Assembly: GCA_025963965.1 (NCBI GenBank)
Contig: JAOPZS010000032.1
Span: forward strand, 1-47,665
From: Solirubrobacterales bacterium
GTDB taxonomy: Bacteria; Actinomycetota; Thermoleophilia; Solirubrobacterales; Solirubrobacteraceae
Reading direction: 5' to 3'
DNA length: 47,665 nt
Of this stretch, positions 21,029 through 28,671 are shown in pieces. Below the pieces are notes generated by a model. It saw only the letters and a list, made by a program, of their open reading frames with translations, did no database searches and was not told the origin of the DNA. Positions within the stretch are counted from its first letter, which is position 1; each line of letters begins with the position of its first letter. The position numbers were made by a program, and so were the translations under genes.

Positions 21029-22234
21029 TCAGCTCCGAGCGTCGTGGATTCGCACCTCTACCTCACCGGCCGTGCGCTCGAGGTTCGCGAGATCCGTGAG
21101 CGCGTCGACGATCAGAGACTGTGCCGATACCGTCGGCGCCGCGGAGGAGAGCAGGACGACGATGCAGTCAGCGTGGGCGAGCGGAAGCGCCCACCCCATC
21201 GCGATCCCGGCCGGGAGATGGGTGGCGTCGAGACGCATCACGACGCCGCCCGGAAGCTGCTCGGCGCGTGATAGTTCGCCGTCGAGTCCCGGCGGCGGAG
21301 GATCTCCATCGACGATCGTCGGAGCCAAGGCGCTCGGGTTCCACAGGAGCGCCGTCGTGAACCCGCCGCTCAGACGAAGGTCGGGAAGGATCCGCTCGAT
21401 GCTCTCCGGAGCCGGGCGACCGGCAAAGAGGTCCGCGGCCAGACGGGTCATCGCGCGATAGGCGATGAGGCTTCCGCCTTGCTCCGCATTGAGGACGTGC
21501 TGCTCGGTGACGTCGTCGACCGTGCACAGCATCTGCCGGGTTCCAGCGAGGGAGACCGGCTGTGCGCTGACCTCACCGAAACGCGTCGTTCCGTCGGGCC
21601 GGCTCACCCTCACCAGGGCTCGGTCCACGCCTCCGGTGCTGCGTAGCTCATCGATCAGGCGATCGCGGTCGGTCACGTCATGCCACGTAGCGGTATCCAT
21701 CGCGGTCTTGCCGACGAGCTCCGTGCGTGAACGCCCGGTGAAGCGGCACAACGCACCGTTGACCTCATGAATCATCCCGGTATCGATTTGGGAGATCGCG
21801 ACTCCCGTGGCGCTCTCTCGCAGGACGAAGCCCAGCACTAGCTCGGTCTCCGCCAGCCGCGTCTCGGCCAGGTGTCCTGCCCGCGACGCCGTGGCCGACT
21901 GCCCGATGAGCTCGCGGAGGCCGGCGATCGGAGACGGGGCGCCACCGCGGATCTGCGTGAGCACACCGACGAGAGCGTCACGCTCTTCGAGCATCCGTCG
22001 CGCGCCGGCAAGCAGCGCCGCTCCAGAGTCGGTCAGATGCACTCCCCGTCCGCCCCGGACCACGAGCGGGCGGCCGGCAAGGGCCTCGAGGTTCCTGATT
22101 CGCTTGGCGACGGCCGGGCGACTGATCCCGAGCGGAATCGCCGCCGCCGCAAAGCTGCCGTCGGTCGCGCATGCCAGGAGCGTCTCGAGCTCGGCGACGT
22201 CGGGAGACCGCACCGGCCCGGAGGCTGACGTCAT
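21029..22234 (-). CDS. LysR-type HTH regulator with PAS sensor instead of the usual effector domain
   Basis: 401 residues. Residues about 13-72 form a winged HTH of LysR type (LLACATDGSFAAAAIPLGIS, then RPAVAKRIRNLEALAGRPLV and LTDSG). The LysR substrate-binding domain is absent. Instead a PAS domain spans about 135-250 (EVNGALCRFTGRSRTELVGKT, DGTTRFGEVSAQPV, VDDVTEQ), followed by about 150 residues that resemble a GAF-like domain. It is divergent from the WxL locus over a 160-bp gap, so it may control it (inference). No GGDEF or kinase domain is present. Confidence 0.75.
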   Translation of the reverse strand: MTSASGPVRSPDVAELETLLACATDGSFAAAAIPLGISRPAVAKRIRNLEALAGRPLVVRGGRGVHLTDSGAALLAGARRMLEERDALVGVLTQIRGGAPSPIAGLRELIGQSATASRAGHLAETRLAETELVLGFVLRESATGVAISQIDTGMIHEVNGALCRFTGRSRTELVGKTAMDTATWHDVTDRDRLIDELRSTGGVDRALVRVSRPDGTTRFGEVSAQPVSLAGTRQMLCTVDDVTEQHVLNAEQGGSLIAYRAMTRLAADLFAGRPAPESIERILPDLRLSGGFTTALLWNPSALAPTIVDGDPPPPGLDGELSRAEQLPGGVVMRLDATHLPAGIAMGWALPLAHADCIVVLLSSAAPTVSAQSLIVDALTDLANLERTAGEVEVRIHDARS

Positions 22235-22261
22235 GAGGGATCACCCGGCCGTCTCATGGAA

Positions 22262-22277
22262 CTTCTGGTTTCCGAAG
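22262..22277. promoter_or_regulatory. Possible LysR-type operator
   Basis: CTTC-N8-GAAG, which contains the T-N11-A arrangement of LysR boxes, in the divergent gap between the LysR/PAS gene and the first WxL gene. Short, so it may be chance. The rest of the 160-bp gap shows no convincing promoter. Confidence 0.3.
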
Positions 22278-22394
22278 CAGGCACGATTTGGCTCTCGATC
22301 TTGTCTCGGCGGCGGTCGATACGAAGCTACGGCAGACGGGCTACCTCATCTGTGGTAGGCGAGACTAGCCGGTCCACCTGACTGCAAACCGACT

Positions 22395-23102
22395 ATGCCC
22401 TCCATCAGACGCTCACGGCGCCTCCCCGCGCCCCGACCAGAACTCCGCAGCCTGATCCTGCGGCTGACTGCCTTGGTCGTCTCGGTCGGGGCCTTCGGAT
22501 GCCTCGCGCCGGCACTCGCCGCCGCGGCAACGGCGGAAGACAAAACACAGTTCTCGGTGACGGCGGGCTCCCTGTCGTTCTCGACGACGCCGGCGATGCC
22601 CACGCTCAACGCGATCACGCTGAACGGCTCGGCCCAGACGACGAACACGACGATGACGAACTTCGGCGTGGCCGACGCCACTGGCAGCGGGTCAGGCTGG
22701 AACACCACCGTTGCAGGGCAGTCGGGCGCCGGCAAAAGCGCCGTCTTCAAGCAGTACTGCCCCACCGCGACCTGTGGAATCGACCCGGAAGGGTACGTGA
22801 CGGGCGGCGCGACGCTAGCCGCCAACTCACTCACGCTGAACAGCACCGGGGCGAGTCTCGCCGCGCAGAGCGGGACCACCGGCACAGCGCCGACGCTCCA
22901 GTGCGCAGCTGCCTGCAATGTGGACAGCGCAACCGCTGTGAAGATCGCCTCCGCCGCTGCCGGTGCGGGGATGGGCACGTGGCTGACGACCGGGCTCAGC
23001 GCGACGAGCCTCGCGCTCGCGACCCCCTCCACCCTGAAAGCGCTCACCAACGGTGAGGTCTACCGGTTGAACCTGCTGTGGACGCTGAGCACCGGCCCGT
23101 AG
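22395..23102 (+). CDS. WxL-like secreted cell-surface protein
   Basis: 235 residues with an N-terminal signal peptide (basic to residue ~24, hydrophobic 25-45, AAAA end). The mature protein has the pattern of a WxL domain: conserved GW at 101-102 (GSGSGWNTTV) and the distal motif YRLNLLWTLSTGP at the C-terminus (W229, L231). Two Cys pairs (122/127 and 170/174) could form disulfides. WxL domains bind peptidoglycan non-covalently in Firmicutes. The protein is paralogous to the gene at 24257, sharing the same motifs and the same two Cys pairs. Family assignment is from motif reading only. Confidence 0.7.
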   Translation: MPSIRRSRRLPAPRPELRSLILRLTALVVSVGAFGCLAPALAAAATAEDKTQFSVTAGSLSFSTTPAMPTLNAITLNGSAQTTNTTMTNFGVADATGSGSGWNTTVAGQSGAGKSAVFKQYCPTATCGIDPEGYVTGGATLAANSLTLNSTGASLAAQSGTTGTAPTLQCAAACNVDSATAVKIASAAAGAGMGTWLTTGLSATSLALATPSTLKALTNGEVYRLNLLWTLSTGP

Positions 23103-23152
23103 GCGTGGCGTCGGGGGCAGGAAACGAGCAGCGGCCGCTGAAAGCCGAGCGT

Positions 23153-24211
23153 ATGCCGTTTTTGCCCAGACGGATCCCGCCCAACCGGCTACGGCCGCCG
23201 GGCGCCGCCAACCGTTTTCTCCTCATCGTCCTGGCCGTCGGATCGCTCTCGTACGCGGCCCCGCTCGCGCAGGCGGCGCCACCGTCCGGCCTGGTCGTCA
23301 TGCCGCACACCTCCTCCCAGTCCGGGCTCAGCTACTTCAAGCTGACGGCCCGACCAGGCTCTGCCGCCCAGGTCGGCACGGTCGAGTTGCGCAACCCGAC
23401 CGCCAAGCCGATGCGAGTCGTCATCGCTCCAGTCGACGGAGGAACACTCGGCACGCTGGGTTCGTCCTACGCCCCGCCCGGCTCGCGTCCTCATGGATCA
23501 GCCCTCTGGCTGCGCCTCGGCAGGCGCACGGCGACGCTCATGCCGCGCTCGAGCCTCGTGCTGCCCGTGGCGGTCCTCGTCCCCAGCGGTGCAAAACCAG
23601 GGGACTACCTGAGCGGTGTCAGCGTCGAAGCGCTCGATCAGCGCTCCCAGACCGTCAAGCGAGGGTCCGCGTCGATAGCCAGCGCATCGCGCTACGTGAT
23701 CGGCGCAGAGGTCTCCGTGCCGGGGCCACGCCACGCGCTCATCCGGTTCACCGGAGCGACGCTCCGGCGCGAACCTGCCGGTCTGACATTCGTGCTGAAG
23801 GCGCGAAACAGCGGCAACGCGATTCTTCAGGGAGTGCACGGTCAGGTACGTGTTACGCGCCGTGGCCACACCGTCGTCTCGCAAACGATCGAACCGGGAA
23901 CGTTCGTCGCCCATACGGCCATCGCCTACCCCGTGAACGCGTTTCGCGAGGCGCCGTCTCAGGGGGCGCGATACAAGATCTCCGCCTGGATGCGGTACCC
24001 GGGCGGCATCGCACGGCTCAACACGGCGGTTACCTTCGGTCATCGCGCAGCGGTCGCGCAGCAGCAGTACGGTGGGCCTCCGGCCGAAAGCGGCGGGACC
24101 GCGTGGTGGAAGATCGCCGGAATCGTGGCCGCGATTCTCTACGGCCTGTTCACCACGGCCCTCCTGCTTCGCCGCCGTTCCCGAGGGTCGCGGAAGCCGA
24201 TACTGCCGTGA
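23153..24211 (+). CDS. WxL-interacting-type surface protein (DUF916/WxLIP-like) with C-terminal anchor
   Basis: 352 residues. Signal peptide with cleavage near AQAAPP, an immunoglobulin-like N-terminal domain (SGLSYFKLTARPGSAAQVGTVELRN, opening like DUF916) and a second beta domain (about 170-300: ALIRFTGATLRREPAGLTFVLKARNSGN). A single membrane helix (about 320-345) and a basic cytoplasmic tail (RRRSRGSRK) end the protein. In Firmicutes such proteins partner with WxL proteins in the same operon, exactly the arrangement here. Start: ATG 23153 is chosen; earlier in-frame starts overlap the preceding gene. Confidence 0.7.
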   Translation: MPFLPRRIPPNRLRPPGAANRFLLIVLAVGSLSYAAPLAQAAPPSGLVVMPHTSSQSGLSYFKLTARPGSAAQVGTVELRNPTAKPMRVVIAPVDGGTLGTLGSSYAPPGSRPHGSALWLRLGRRTATLMPRSSLVLPVAVLVPSGAKPGDYLSGVSVEALDQRSQTVKRGSASIASASRYVIGAEVSVPGPRHALIRFTGATLRREPAGLTFVLKARNSGNAILQGVHGQVRVTRRGHTVVSQTIEPGTFVAHTAIAYPVNAFREAPSQGARYKISAWMRYPGGIARLNTAVTFGHRAAVAQQQYGGPPAESGGTAWWKIAGIVAAILYGLFTTALLLRRRSRGSRKPILP

Positions 24212-24256
24212 ACATGTGCCGAGGTCGGCACGCGCCGGGGAGGCGATGACGACACG

Positions 24257-24853
24257 GTGCGCTCGACAGCAGCCTGCCTGATCGCGAGTGCCTGCGGACT
24301 TTGCTTCGCCGCCGAAGCCGCACACGCTGCGTTCGAATTCGGCACGCTTCCCAAACTGCCCACCCTGACCGCCGCGACCCTCAACGGCAAATCACAGACC
24401 GTCAACACGACGATGACGAACTTCTCCGTCATCGACACGAGGGGCACCAAATCGGGATGGAACATCACGGTCGCCGGGCAGTCCGGCACCGGCAAGAGCG
24501 CAGTGTTCGCCCAGTACTGCCCGAAAGCGATATGCGGAGCCGATGCCGAAGGCTACGTCGCCGGGGGCCAGAAAATGGCGGCCAACTCTCTGATTCTCAA
24601 CAGCACCGGCGCCAAATTCACCGGCACCGGAACTGCCCCCACGCTCTCGTGCTCGGCGGGGTGCAAAGTCGACGCGGCGAGCGCCGTGAAGATCGCCACA
24701 GCGGCTGTCGGCGGCGCCGGCGAATCCACCTGGACCACGACGGGCTTCTCGGCGACGAGTCTCGCGCTGGCCGTCCCCACGACGTTGAGGGCACTCAAAA
24801 ACGAAGAGATCTACCGCGTCAACATCCTGTGGACGCTGGCGACGGGGCCCTAG
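24257..24853 (+). CDS. Second WxL-like secreted protein
   Basis: 198 residues, GTG start at 24257, signal peptide about 1-25. It repeats the features of the gene at 22395: GW at 67-68 (TKSGWNITVAGQ), Cys pairs 88/93 and 132/136, and the C-terminal WxL motif LWTL (W192, L194). It lacks about 30 residues of the N-terminal region found in the first paralogue. Being shorter, it may be the core domain only. It lies 45 bp after the WxLIP-like gene and probably shares its transcript. Confidence 0.7.
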   Translation: MRSTAACLIASACGLCFAAEAAHAAFEFGTLPKLPTLTAATLNGKSQTVNTTMTNFSVIDTRGTKSGWNITVAGQSGTGKSAVFAQYCPKAICGADAEGYVAGGQKMAANSLILNSTGAKFTGTGTAPTLSCSAGCKVDAASAVKIATAAVGGAGESTWTTTGFSATSLALAVPTTLRALKNEEIYRVNILWTLATGP

Positions 24854-24880
24854 CCACTCAGACGGGTCCAGCCGCCGCGC

Positions 24881-25582
24881 CTAGTTGGCTCCTAGGACCT
24901 TGAAGGCCCTGCTGACGAAGATGTGGTGCGGCCAGTTCACGCCGATGTTGTGGACCTCGTACTCGCCGTTGCTCAGCTTCACGACACGGTCCACGACGCC
25001 TCCGGGGTAAGCGGCGAGCGCGGCTTCAGTCGCTTTGTACGCCGCCGGAGCGCTGACGATCGTGCCCGACCCCTGGCTGTAGTTCGCCGGGATCTGGCCG
25101 ACCTGCTTTGAGGTGGACTGTGCGCCGCGTTTGAACGGGACCACCCCTGCCGCAGCCGGGGTCGTGGATCCACCGGTCGGCTGCACGACGACCCTGCCGG
25201 CCGTGATGGTCGTTCCGTTCGTCGCCCCGAGTACGAGGACGCTCACGCCCTTCTTGACGGCACTCGCCGAGCTGGAGCTTGTCCCCTTGCGGTATTTCGT
25301 GGACGACGCCTTCTTGACCGTCACCTTCTGACCTGCCGGCGTCGTGATTGTGAATTTCGACTTGGAGACGCTGTTGACGGTGCCGGATGATCCTCCTGCG
25401 GCCGGTCCAGACCGAGCGTTCGATCCGCCCTTGCCGGGGATGGTCACCGAGCTGGAGGACGCGGTCGCGGCGGTGCCCAGGCCGGTGCTGGCCGGTGCGC
25501 TGACGATGCCGTAGGCGCCGCCCCCGATCGCGACGGCCGTCGCGCCGATGGCGATGGAGCTGGTGATTCTCCCGGAGAACAT
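24881..25582 (-). CDS. Secreted DUF5666/PepSY-like protein, copy A
   Basis: 233 residues, signal peptide about 1-30. Residues ~60-130 form a DUF5666-like OB domain (SGTVNSVSKSKFTITTPAGQ, VLVLGATNGTTITAGRVVVQ). The last ~70 residues (ATEAALAAYPGGVVDRVVKLSNGEYEV) resemble a PepSY domain and are the best conserved part in the pair. Compared with copy B the central region is more Lys-rich. Tandem paralogue of the gene at 25784 with which it shares most residues. A GAAGGGA ribosome-binding site lies 8 nt before the ATG. It converges with the WxL genes, 28 bp apart. Confidence 0.7.
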   Translation of the reverse strand: MFSGRITSSIAIGATAVAIGGGAYGIVSAPASTGLGTAATASSSSVTIPGKGGSNARSGPAAGGSSGTVNSVSKSKFTITTPAGQKVTVKKASSTKYRKGTSSSSASAVKKGVSVLVLGATNGTTITAGRVVVQPTGGSTTPAAAGVVPFKRGAQSTSKQVGQIPANYSQGSGTIVSAPAAYKATEAALAAYPGGVVDRVVKLSNGEYEVHNIGVNWPHHIFVSRAFKVLGAN

Positions 25583-25604
25583 GGGCTGATCCCTTCAGTG
25601 GTCG

Positions 25605-25632
25605 ATCGTGGGTAGCGGCTTTCTCCCACGAT
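25605..25632. promoter_or_regulatory. Inverted repeat upstream of DUF5666 copy A
   Basis: ATCGTGGG (25605-25612) and CCCACGAT (25625-25632) form a perfect 8-bp inverted repeat with 12-nt loop, about 25-50 bp upstream of the start at 25582. An imperfect equivalent is upstream of copy B. Candidate operator. Confidence 0.45.
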
Positions 25633-25714
25633 GCGCGAGCGCCCTAAGAACTCCCTCGGACGGATCTAAAGGTTTCTGTGGGCGCCGGTCCCCACCCTGA
25701 CGGCGTTCCCTGTA

Positions 25715-25747
25715 GCGGGGCAACGGCCCTCCCAGCCGTCGCCCCGC
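25715..25747 (-). terminator. Hairpin downstream of DUF5666 copy B
   Basis: GCGGGGCAACGGC (25715-25727) and GCCGTCGCCCCGC (25735-25747) form a 13-bp stem with one mismatch and a 7-nt loop, starting 37 nt beyond the copy B stop at 25784 on the minus strand. No U-tract. It suggests that the two copies are separately transcribed. Confidence 0.55.
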
Positions 25748-25783
25748 CCAGGCGATTCGCCGCAGCCTGCGCCGCCATGGCAC

Positions 25784-26500
25784 CTAGTTGGCCCCGACGA
25801 CCTTGAATTCCTGGTTGACGAAGACGTGGTGCGGCCAGTTGACGCCGATGTTGTGGACCTCGTACTCGCCGTTGCTCAGCTTCACGACTCGATCGACGAC
25901 GCCTCCCGGATACGCGGCCAGGGCTGCTTCAGTCGCTTTGTTCGCCGTGGCTCCGCTGACGATCGTGCCGGAGCCCTGGCTGTAGTTCGCCGGGATCTGA
26001 CCGACCTGCTTCGACGTCGACGCCGCACCACGCTGGAAGGGCACCACGCCTGCCGCCGCCGAGGCCGCAGATCCGCTCGCCGTCGGTTGCACGACGACCT
26101 GGGAGGCGGTGATCGTCGTCCCGTTCGTCGTCCCGAGCACGAGGACGCTCTGACCCTTCGCAATGGCGCTCGCGGAGCTCGAGCTCGTTCCGTTCTGGTA
26201 GGTCGTGGAGGCCGCCTCATCGACGGTCACCTTCTGACCCGCAGGCGTCGTCAGCGTGAAGCTCGACGGGGACACGCTTTCGACCGTGCCCGATGATCCT
26301 CCTGCGGCCGGTCCGGAGCGAGCATTGGACCCCCCGCCGCGTGGCCCGCCCTGGCTCGGGACCGCTGAGGTGGATGACGCCGTGGTCGCCGTGCCTGGGC
26401 TGGTGCTGGCGGTGGCGCCGACGATGCCGTAGGTGCCGCCACCGACTGCGAGGGCGGCGGCGCCGATGGCGATGGACTTGGTGATGCGCCGGGAGAACAT
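25784..26500 (-). CDS. Secreted DUF5666/PepSY-like protein, copy B
   Basis: 238 residues, start ATG 26500 (an upstream open frame to 26881 has no signal). Signal peptide MFSRRITKSIAIGAAALAVG. Same plan as copy A: DUF5666-like OB domain with TASQVVVQP at its end, spacer, and PepSY-like C-terminus ending PHHVFVNQEFKVVGAN. The C-terminal 80 residues differ from copy A at only a few positions, so the duplication is recent or under selection. GGAAGTGA ribosome-binding site 4-11 nt upstream. Function unknown; PepSY domains often regulate secreted peptidases (family knowledge). Confidence 0.7.
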   Translation of the reverse strand: MFSRRITKSIAIGAAALAVGGGTYGIVGATASTSPGTATTASSTSAVPSQGGPRGGGSNARSGPAAGGSSGTVESVSPSSFTLTTPAGQKVTVDEAASTTYQNGTSSSSASAIAKGQSVLVLGTTNGTTITASQVVVQPTASGSAASAAAGVVPFQRGAASTSKQVGQIPANYSQGSGTIVSGATANKATEAALAAYPGGVVDRVVKLSNGEYEVHNIGVNWPHHVFVNQEFKVVGAN

Positions 26501-26525
26501 GAACTGATCACTTCCGTTTCTGTTG

Positions 26526-26551
26526 ATCGTGAGAGCGGCACGTCCCACGAT
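26526..26551. promoter_or_regulatory. Inverted repeat upstream of DUF5666 copy B
   Basis: ATCGTG (26526-26531) and CACGAT (26546-26551) pair, with a further G/C pair across one mismatch. It matches the ATCGTGGG...CCCACGAT repeat of copy A in sequence and position (about 25-50 bp upstream of the ATG). Confidence 0.4.
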
Positions 26552-26663
26552 GTGCACGTACCTTGAGAGCCGCCTGGGAAGGACCGGAGAGCTTCCTGTG
26601 AGCTGCGCCGCCGCTTCGGGAGCGGGCGTCTCACGTTCGGAGCCGCCCGGCCGTTTTGCCACC

Positions 26664-27203
26664 ATGACCCAGATGCCAGACCACGCCCAGGCCAGGGTGC
26701 TGCGGTTCCAGACGTCGCTCGGCGAGTGCGCGCTGCGCTGGCGCGAGACAGGGATCACGGCCGTCGTGATGCCGGACCCTCGCGCGCTGCCGGCGCCTCG
26801 CCGTGCGCGCTCGGCGGCGGCCCCTGAGCTCGTCCGCGATGCGGCCACCGCGATCGTCTCGCTGCTCGACGGCGAGCGCACCGACCTCAGCTGGGTGGCT
26901 CTCGAGATGGCCGAGCTCCAGCCGTTCCGCCGAGGCGTCTACGCGGCCGCACGCGAGATCCCGGCAGGCGCGACGGCCACCTACGGCCAGCTCGCGACCG
27001 AGCTCGGCAACCCCGGCTTCGCGCGAGAGGTCGGGGCGGCGCTCGCGAGCAATCCCTTCCCGATCATCGTGCCCTGTCACCGCGTGCTCGCCGCCGACGG
27101 CGCCCTGCGCGGGTTCTCGGCGCCCGGCGGGATCGAGACGAAGCGGCGCATGCTCGAAATCGAGAACGCGCCCGGCTTCACCCAGCAGGCGCTGTTCGCC
27201 TGA
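26664..27203 (+). CDS. Methylated-DNA--protein-cysteine methyltransferase (MGMT/Ogt)
   Basis: Suicide repair protein for O6-alkylguanine. 179 residues from ATG 26664. The DNA-binding HTH (GATATYGQLATELGNPGFAREVGAA) and the active-site PCHRVLAADG, with the acceptor Cys, are intact, followed by GFSAPGGIETKRRMLE. Earlier in-frame ATGs up to 26523 would add about 47 unfamily residues. No Ada-type N-terminal domain. Neighbours are an ATL protein and TagA, forming an alkylation repair cluster. Confidence 0.92.
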   Translation: MTQMPDHAQARVLRFQTSLGECALRWRETGITAVVMPDPRALPAPRRARSAAAPELVRDAATAIVSLLDGERTDLSWVALEMAELQPFRRGVYAAAREIPAGATATYGQLATELGNPGFAREVGAALASNPFPIIVPCHRVLAADGALRGFSAPGGIETKRRMLEIENAPGFTQQALFA

Positions 27204-27214
27204 GCGCAGTGCCG

Positions 27215-27493
27215 TTACATGATCGCCTCGGGCGGGATGCGCGCCTCGGACATCACAACCCGGCGCCCGCGGATCGGCACGTCCTCGGCGATCAGCCGCG
27301 CGCGCTGCTCGGAGCCCTTCGGCCATGTTCCGTCGCTGCGCACGACACGCCACCACGGCAGATTCCGAGGCGCCCGCGCGAGCGCCCGCCCGGCATGGCG
27401 GGCGGCCCCCGGCGAGAGATCCCCGTAGGTCGTGACGTAGCCCGCGGGGACCCGCCTCACGCGCGCGTAGATCGTCTCCGTCGACAGCGCCAT
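27215..27493 (-). CDS. Alkyltransferase-like protein (ATL), MGMT fold without catalytic Cys
   Basis: 92 residues from ATG 27493. It has the MGMT HTH (VPAGYVTTYGDLSPGAARHAGRALA) but the active-site PCHR is replaced by LPWWRVVRSDG, so the acceptor Cys is Trp. ATL proteins bind O6-alkylguanine and channel it into nucleotide excision repair (family knowledge). It converges with the MGMT gene 11 bp away. A TAGCGT is seen 10 nt upstream of the start as a possible -10. Confidence 0.88.
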   Translation of the reverse strand: MALSTETIYARVRRVPAGYVTTYGDLSPGAARHAGRALARAPRNLPWWRVVRSDGTWPKGSEQRARLIAEDVPIRGRRVVMSEARIPPEAIM

Positions 27494-27560
27494 CGCGTCC
27501 CCAACGCTATCCGCCGGCCGCTCTGCGGCGTCGTCCGCGGGCACCGCGGCGGGTGTGAAA

Positions 27561-27566
27561 TACGCT
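27561..27566 (+). promoter_or_regulatory. -10 hexamer of tag (leaderless)
   Basis: TACGCT followed by 6 nt and GTG 27573. An in-frame GTG at 27555 lies upstream of the hexamer and would therefore not be on the transcript. Confidence 0.5.
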
Positions 27567-27572
27567 TGCCGG

Positions 27573-28211
27573 GTGGCGAGCGAGACCCCTCCGGCCGATG
27601 GCCTTGCGACCGGCCCGGACGGCGTCACGCGCTGCTCATGGGGCGCCTCGGCCTCGGAGTACCTCGCCTATCACGACACGGAGTGGGGCTTTCCGGTCTC
27701 CGACGACATCCGCCTGTTCGAGAAGCTCAGCCTCGAGGGGTTCCAGGCCGGCCTCTCCTGGCTGACGATCCTGCGCAAGCGCGAGGCCTTCCGCGCCGCC
27801 TTCGACGGCTTCGACTACGCGAGTGTCGCCCGCTACGGCGGCCGCGACGTCGAGCGGCTGCTCGCCGACGCCGCCATCGTCCGCCACCGCGGCAAGATCG
27901 AGGCGGTCATCAACAACGCTTCGCGCATGCTGGAGCTCGTCGAGGCAGAGGGCTCGCTGGCCGCGTATGTATGGCGGTTCGAGCCCGAGCCCCGCACCGC
28001 CGTGCTCGACGGCGCGGCCCTCGCTGAGCTTGCTACCACGCCCGCCTCACATGCGCTCGCCAAGGACCTGAAGCGTCGCGGCTGGCGCTTTGTCGGCCCG
28101 ACCACGGTGTATGCCTTCATGCAGGCGATGGGCCTCGTCGACGATCACCTCGACGGCTGCGAGGCGAGGCCGCGCGTCGAGGCCGCGCGGGCGGGCTTCC
28201 GGCGGCCCTGA
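27573..28211 (+). CDS. tag: DNA-3-methyladenine glycosylase I
   Basis: Excises 3-methyladenine from DNA. The 212-residue product has the TagA signature RCSWGASASEYLAYHDTEWG, then LSLEGFQAGLSWLTILRKR and a HhH-like FVGPTTVYAFMQAMGLVDDH end. The His and Cys residues of the zinc snap (C in RCSWG, H in YHDTEWG, later H and C near VDDHLDGC) are visible. It is transcribed away from the ATL gene. It completes a three-gene alkylation repair neighbourhood. Confidence 0.93.
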   Translation: MASETPPADGLATGPDGVTRCSWGASASEYLAYHDTEWGFPVSDDIRLFEKLSLEGFQAGLSWLTILRKREAFRAAFDGFDYASVARYGGRDVERLLADAAIVRHRGKIEAVINNASRMLELVEAEGSLAAYVWRFEPEPRTAVLDGAALAELATTPASHALAKDLKRRGWRFVGPTTVYAFMQAMGLVDDHLDGCEARPRVEAARAGFRRP

Positions 28212-28269
28212 GCCGCGACCGGCCCGAGCAAGCCCGCCGGGACAGCCATCACGGCCACGGCGACCACGA

Positions 28270-28283
28270 CGAGGCTCGCCTCG
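28270..28283 (+). terminator. Short hairpin after tag
   Basis: CGAGGC-TC-GCCTCG at 28270-28283, about 60 nt beyond the tag stop. Weak, without U-tract. Confidence 0.25.
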
Positions 28284-28298
28284 AGACCGGGCTCCCCC

Positions 28299-28330
28299 GC
28301 AGGTACTTCTTTGTAGTGCGCAGGTACTCC
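28299..28330 (+). promoter_or_regulatory. 21-bp-spaced direct repeats, activator-like
   Basis: GCAGGTACTTC begins at 28299 and GCAGGTACTCC at 28320. They are 21 bp apart, two helical turns, so a protein could bind both on one face. The second copy ends 10 bp before the -35 element at 28341. Confidence 0.5.
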
Positions 28331-28340
28331 AAACGGAGGA

Positions 28341-28368
28341 TTGGAGAAGGGCCGCGATGCCCTAACGT
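28341..28368 (+). promoter_or_regulatory. Promoter of the amidase leader
   Basis: TTGGAG (28341-28346), 16-bp spacer, TAACGT (28363-28368). Transcription should begin near 28375, giving a 5' leader of about 300 nt for the amidase gene. Confidence 0.5.
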
Positions 28369-28374
28369 GAAGGC

Positions 28375-28591
28375 TGCGCAGCGGTGGCCCGGCCGCCGAC
28401 GCCCCCTTCAGGCGGCCGCACCCTCGCCGCTGTGCGCCCCGACCGCCTGCAGGCTTTCTGACGAGAGAGGCCGCGCGGTCGGGGCATCTTCTTGAACCTG
28501 CCCACCGCGCGAGCAGACGCCGCTCGCGCGGCGGGCTCCTGCGCAAGGGAAGCCTGGACAGGTGGATAGAAGCGTGCTCCAGGATTCTGGA
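28375..28591 (+). ncRNA. Candidate structured 5' leader RNA of the amidase gene
   Basis: Several consecutive hairpins: CAGCGG (28379) with CCGCTG (28427), enclosing GGCCGCC/GGCGGCC (28391/28411); an 11-bp perfect stem GCCCCGACCGC (28436) with GCGGTCGGGGC (28475); a 10-bp perfect stem CCGCGCGAGC (28505) with GCTCGCGCGG (28522); and TCCAG-GATT-CTGGA at 28578-28591. The region has no gene. I cannot match it to a known riboswitch class. It could be a cis-regulatory leader, an attenuator or an independent small RNA. Confidence 0.45.
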
Positions 28592-28662
28592 CCGGGGGCC
28601 GTTTTGGGGTTACCGACCAGCTGATTTGGTTCCGGTCTCCGAGTAGTGCCCCTGCTCCCCCC

Positions 28663-28671
28663 AAGGAAGGA
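28663..28671 (+). promoter_or_regulatory. Ribosome-binding site of the amidase
   Basis: AAGGAAGGA, 6 nt before GTG 28678. It fixes the start and contrasts with the leaderless genes nearby. Confidence 0.7.

Noticed and set aside
22710..22745. Walker A-like GQSGAGKS in the first WxL protein (and GQSGTGKS in the second)
   Set aside because: The proteins are secreted, beta-rich and lack Walker B or any NTPase fold; the motif is part of a shared loop near GW.
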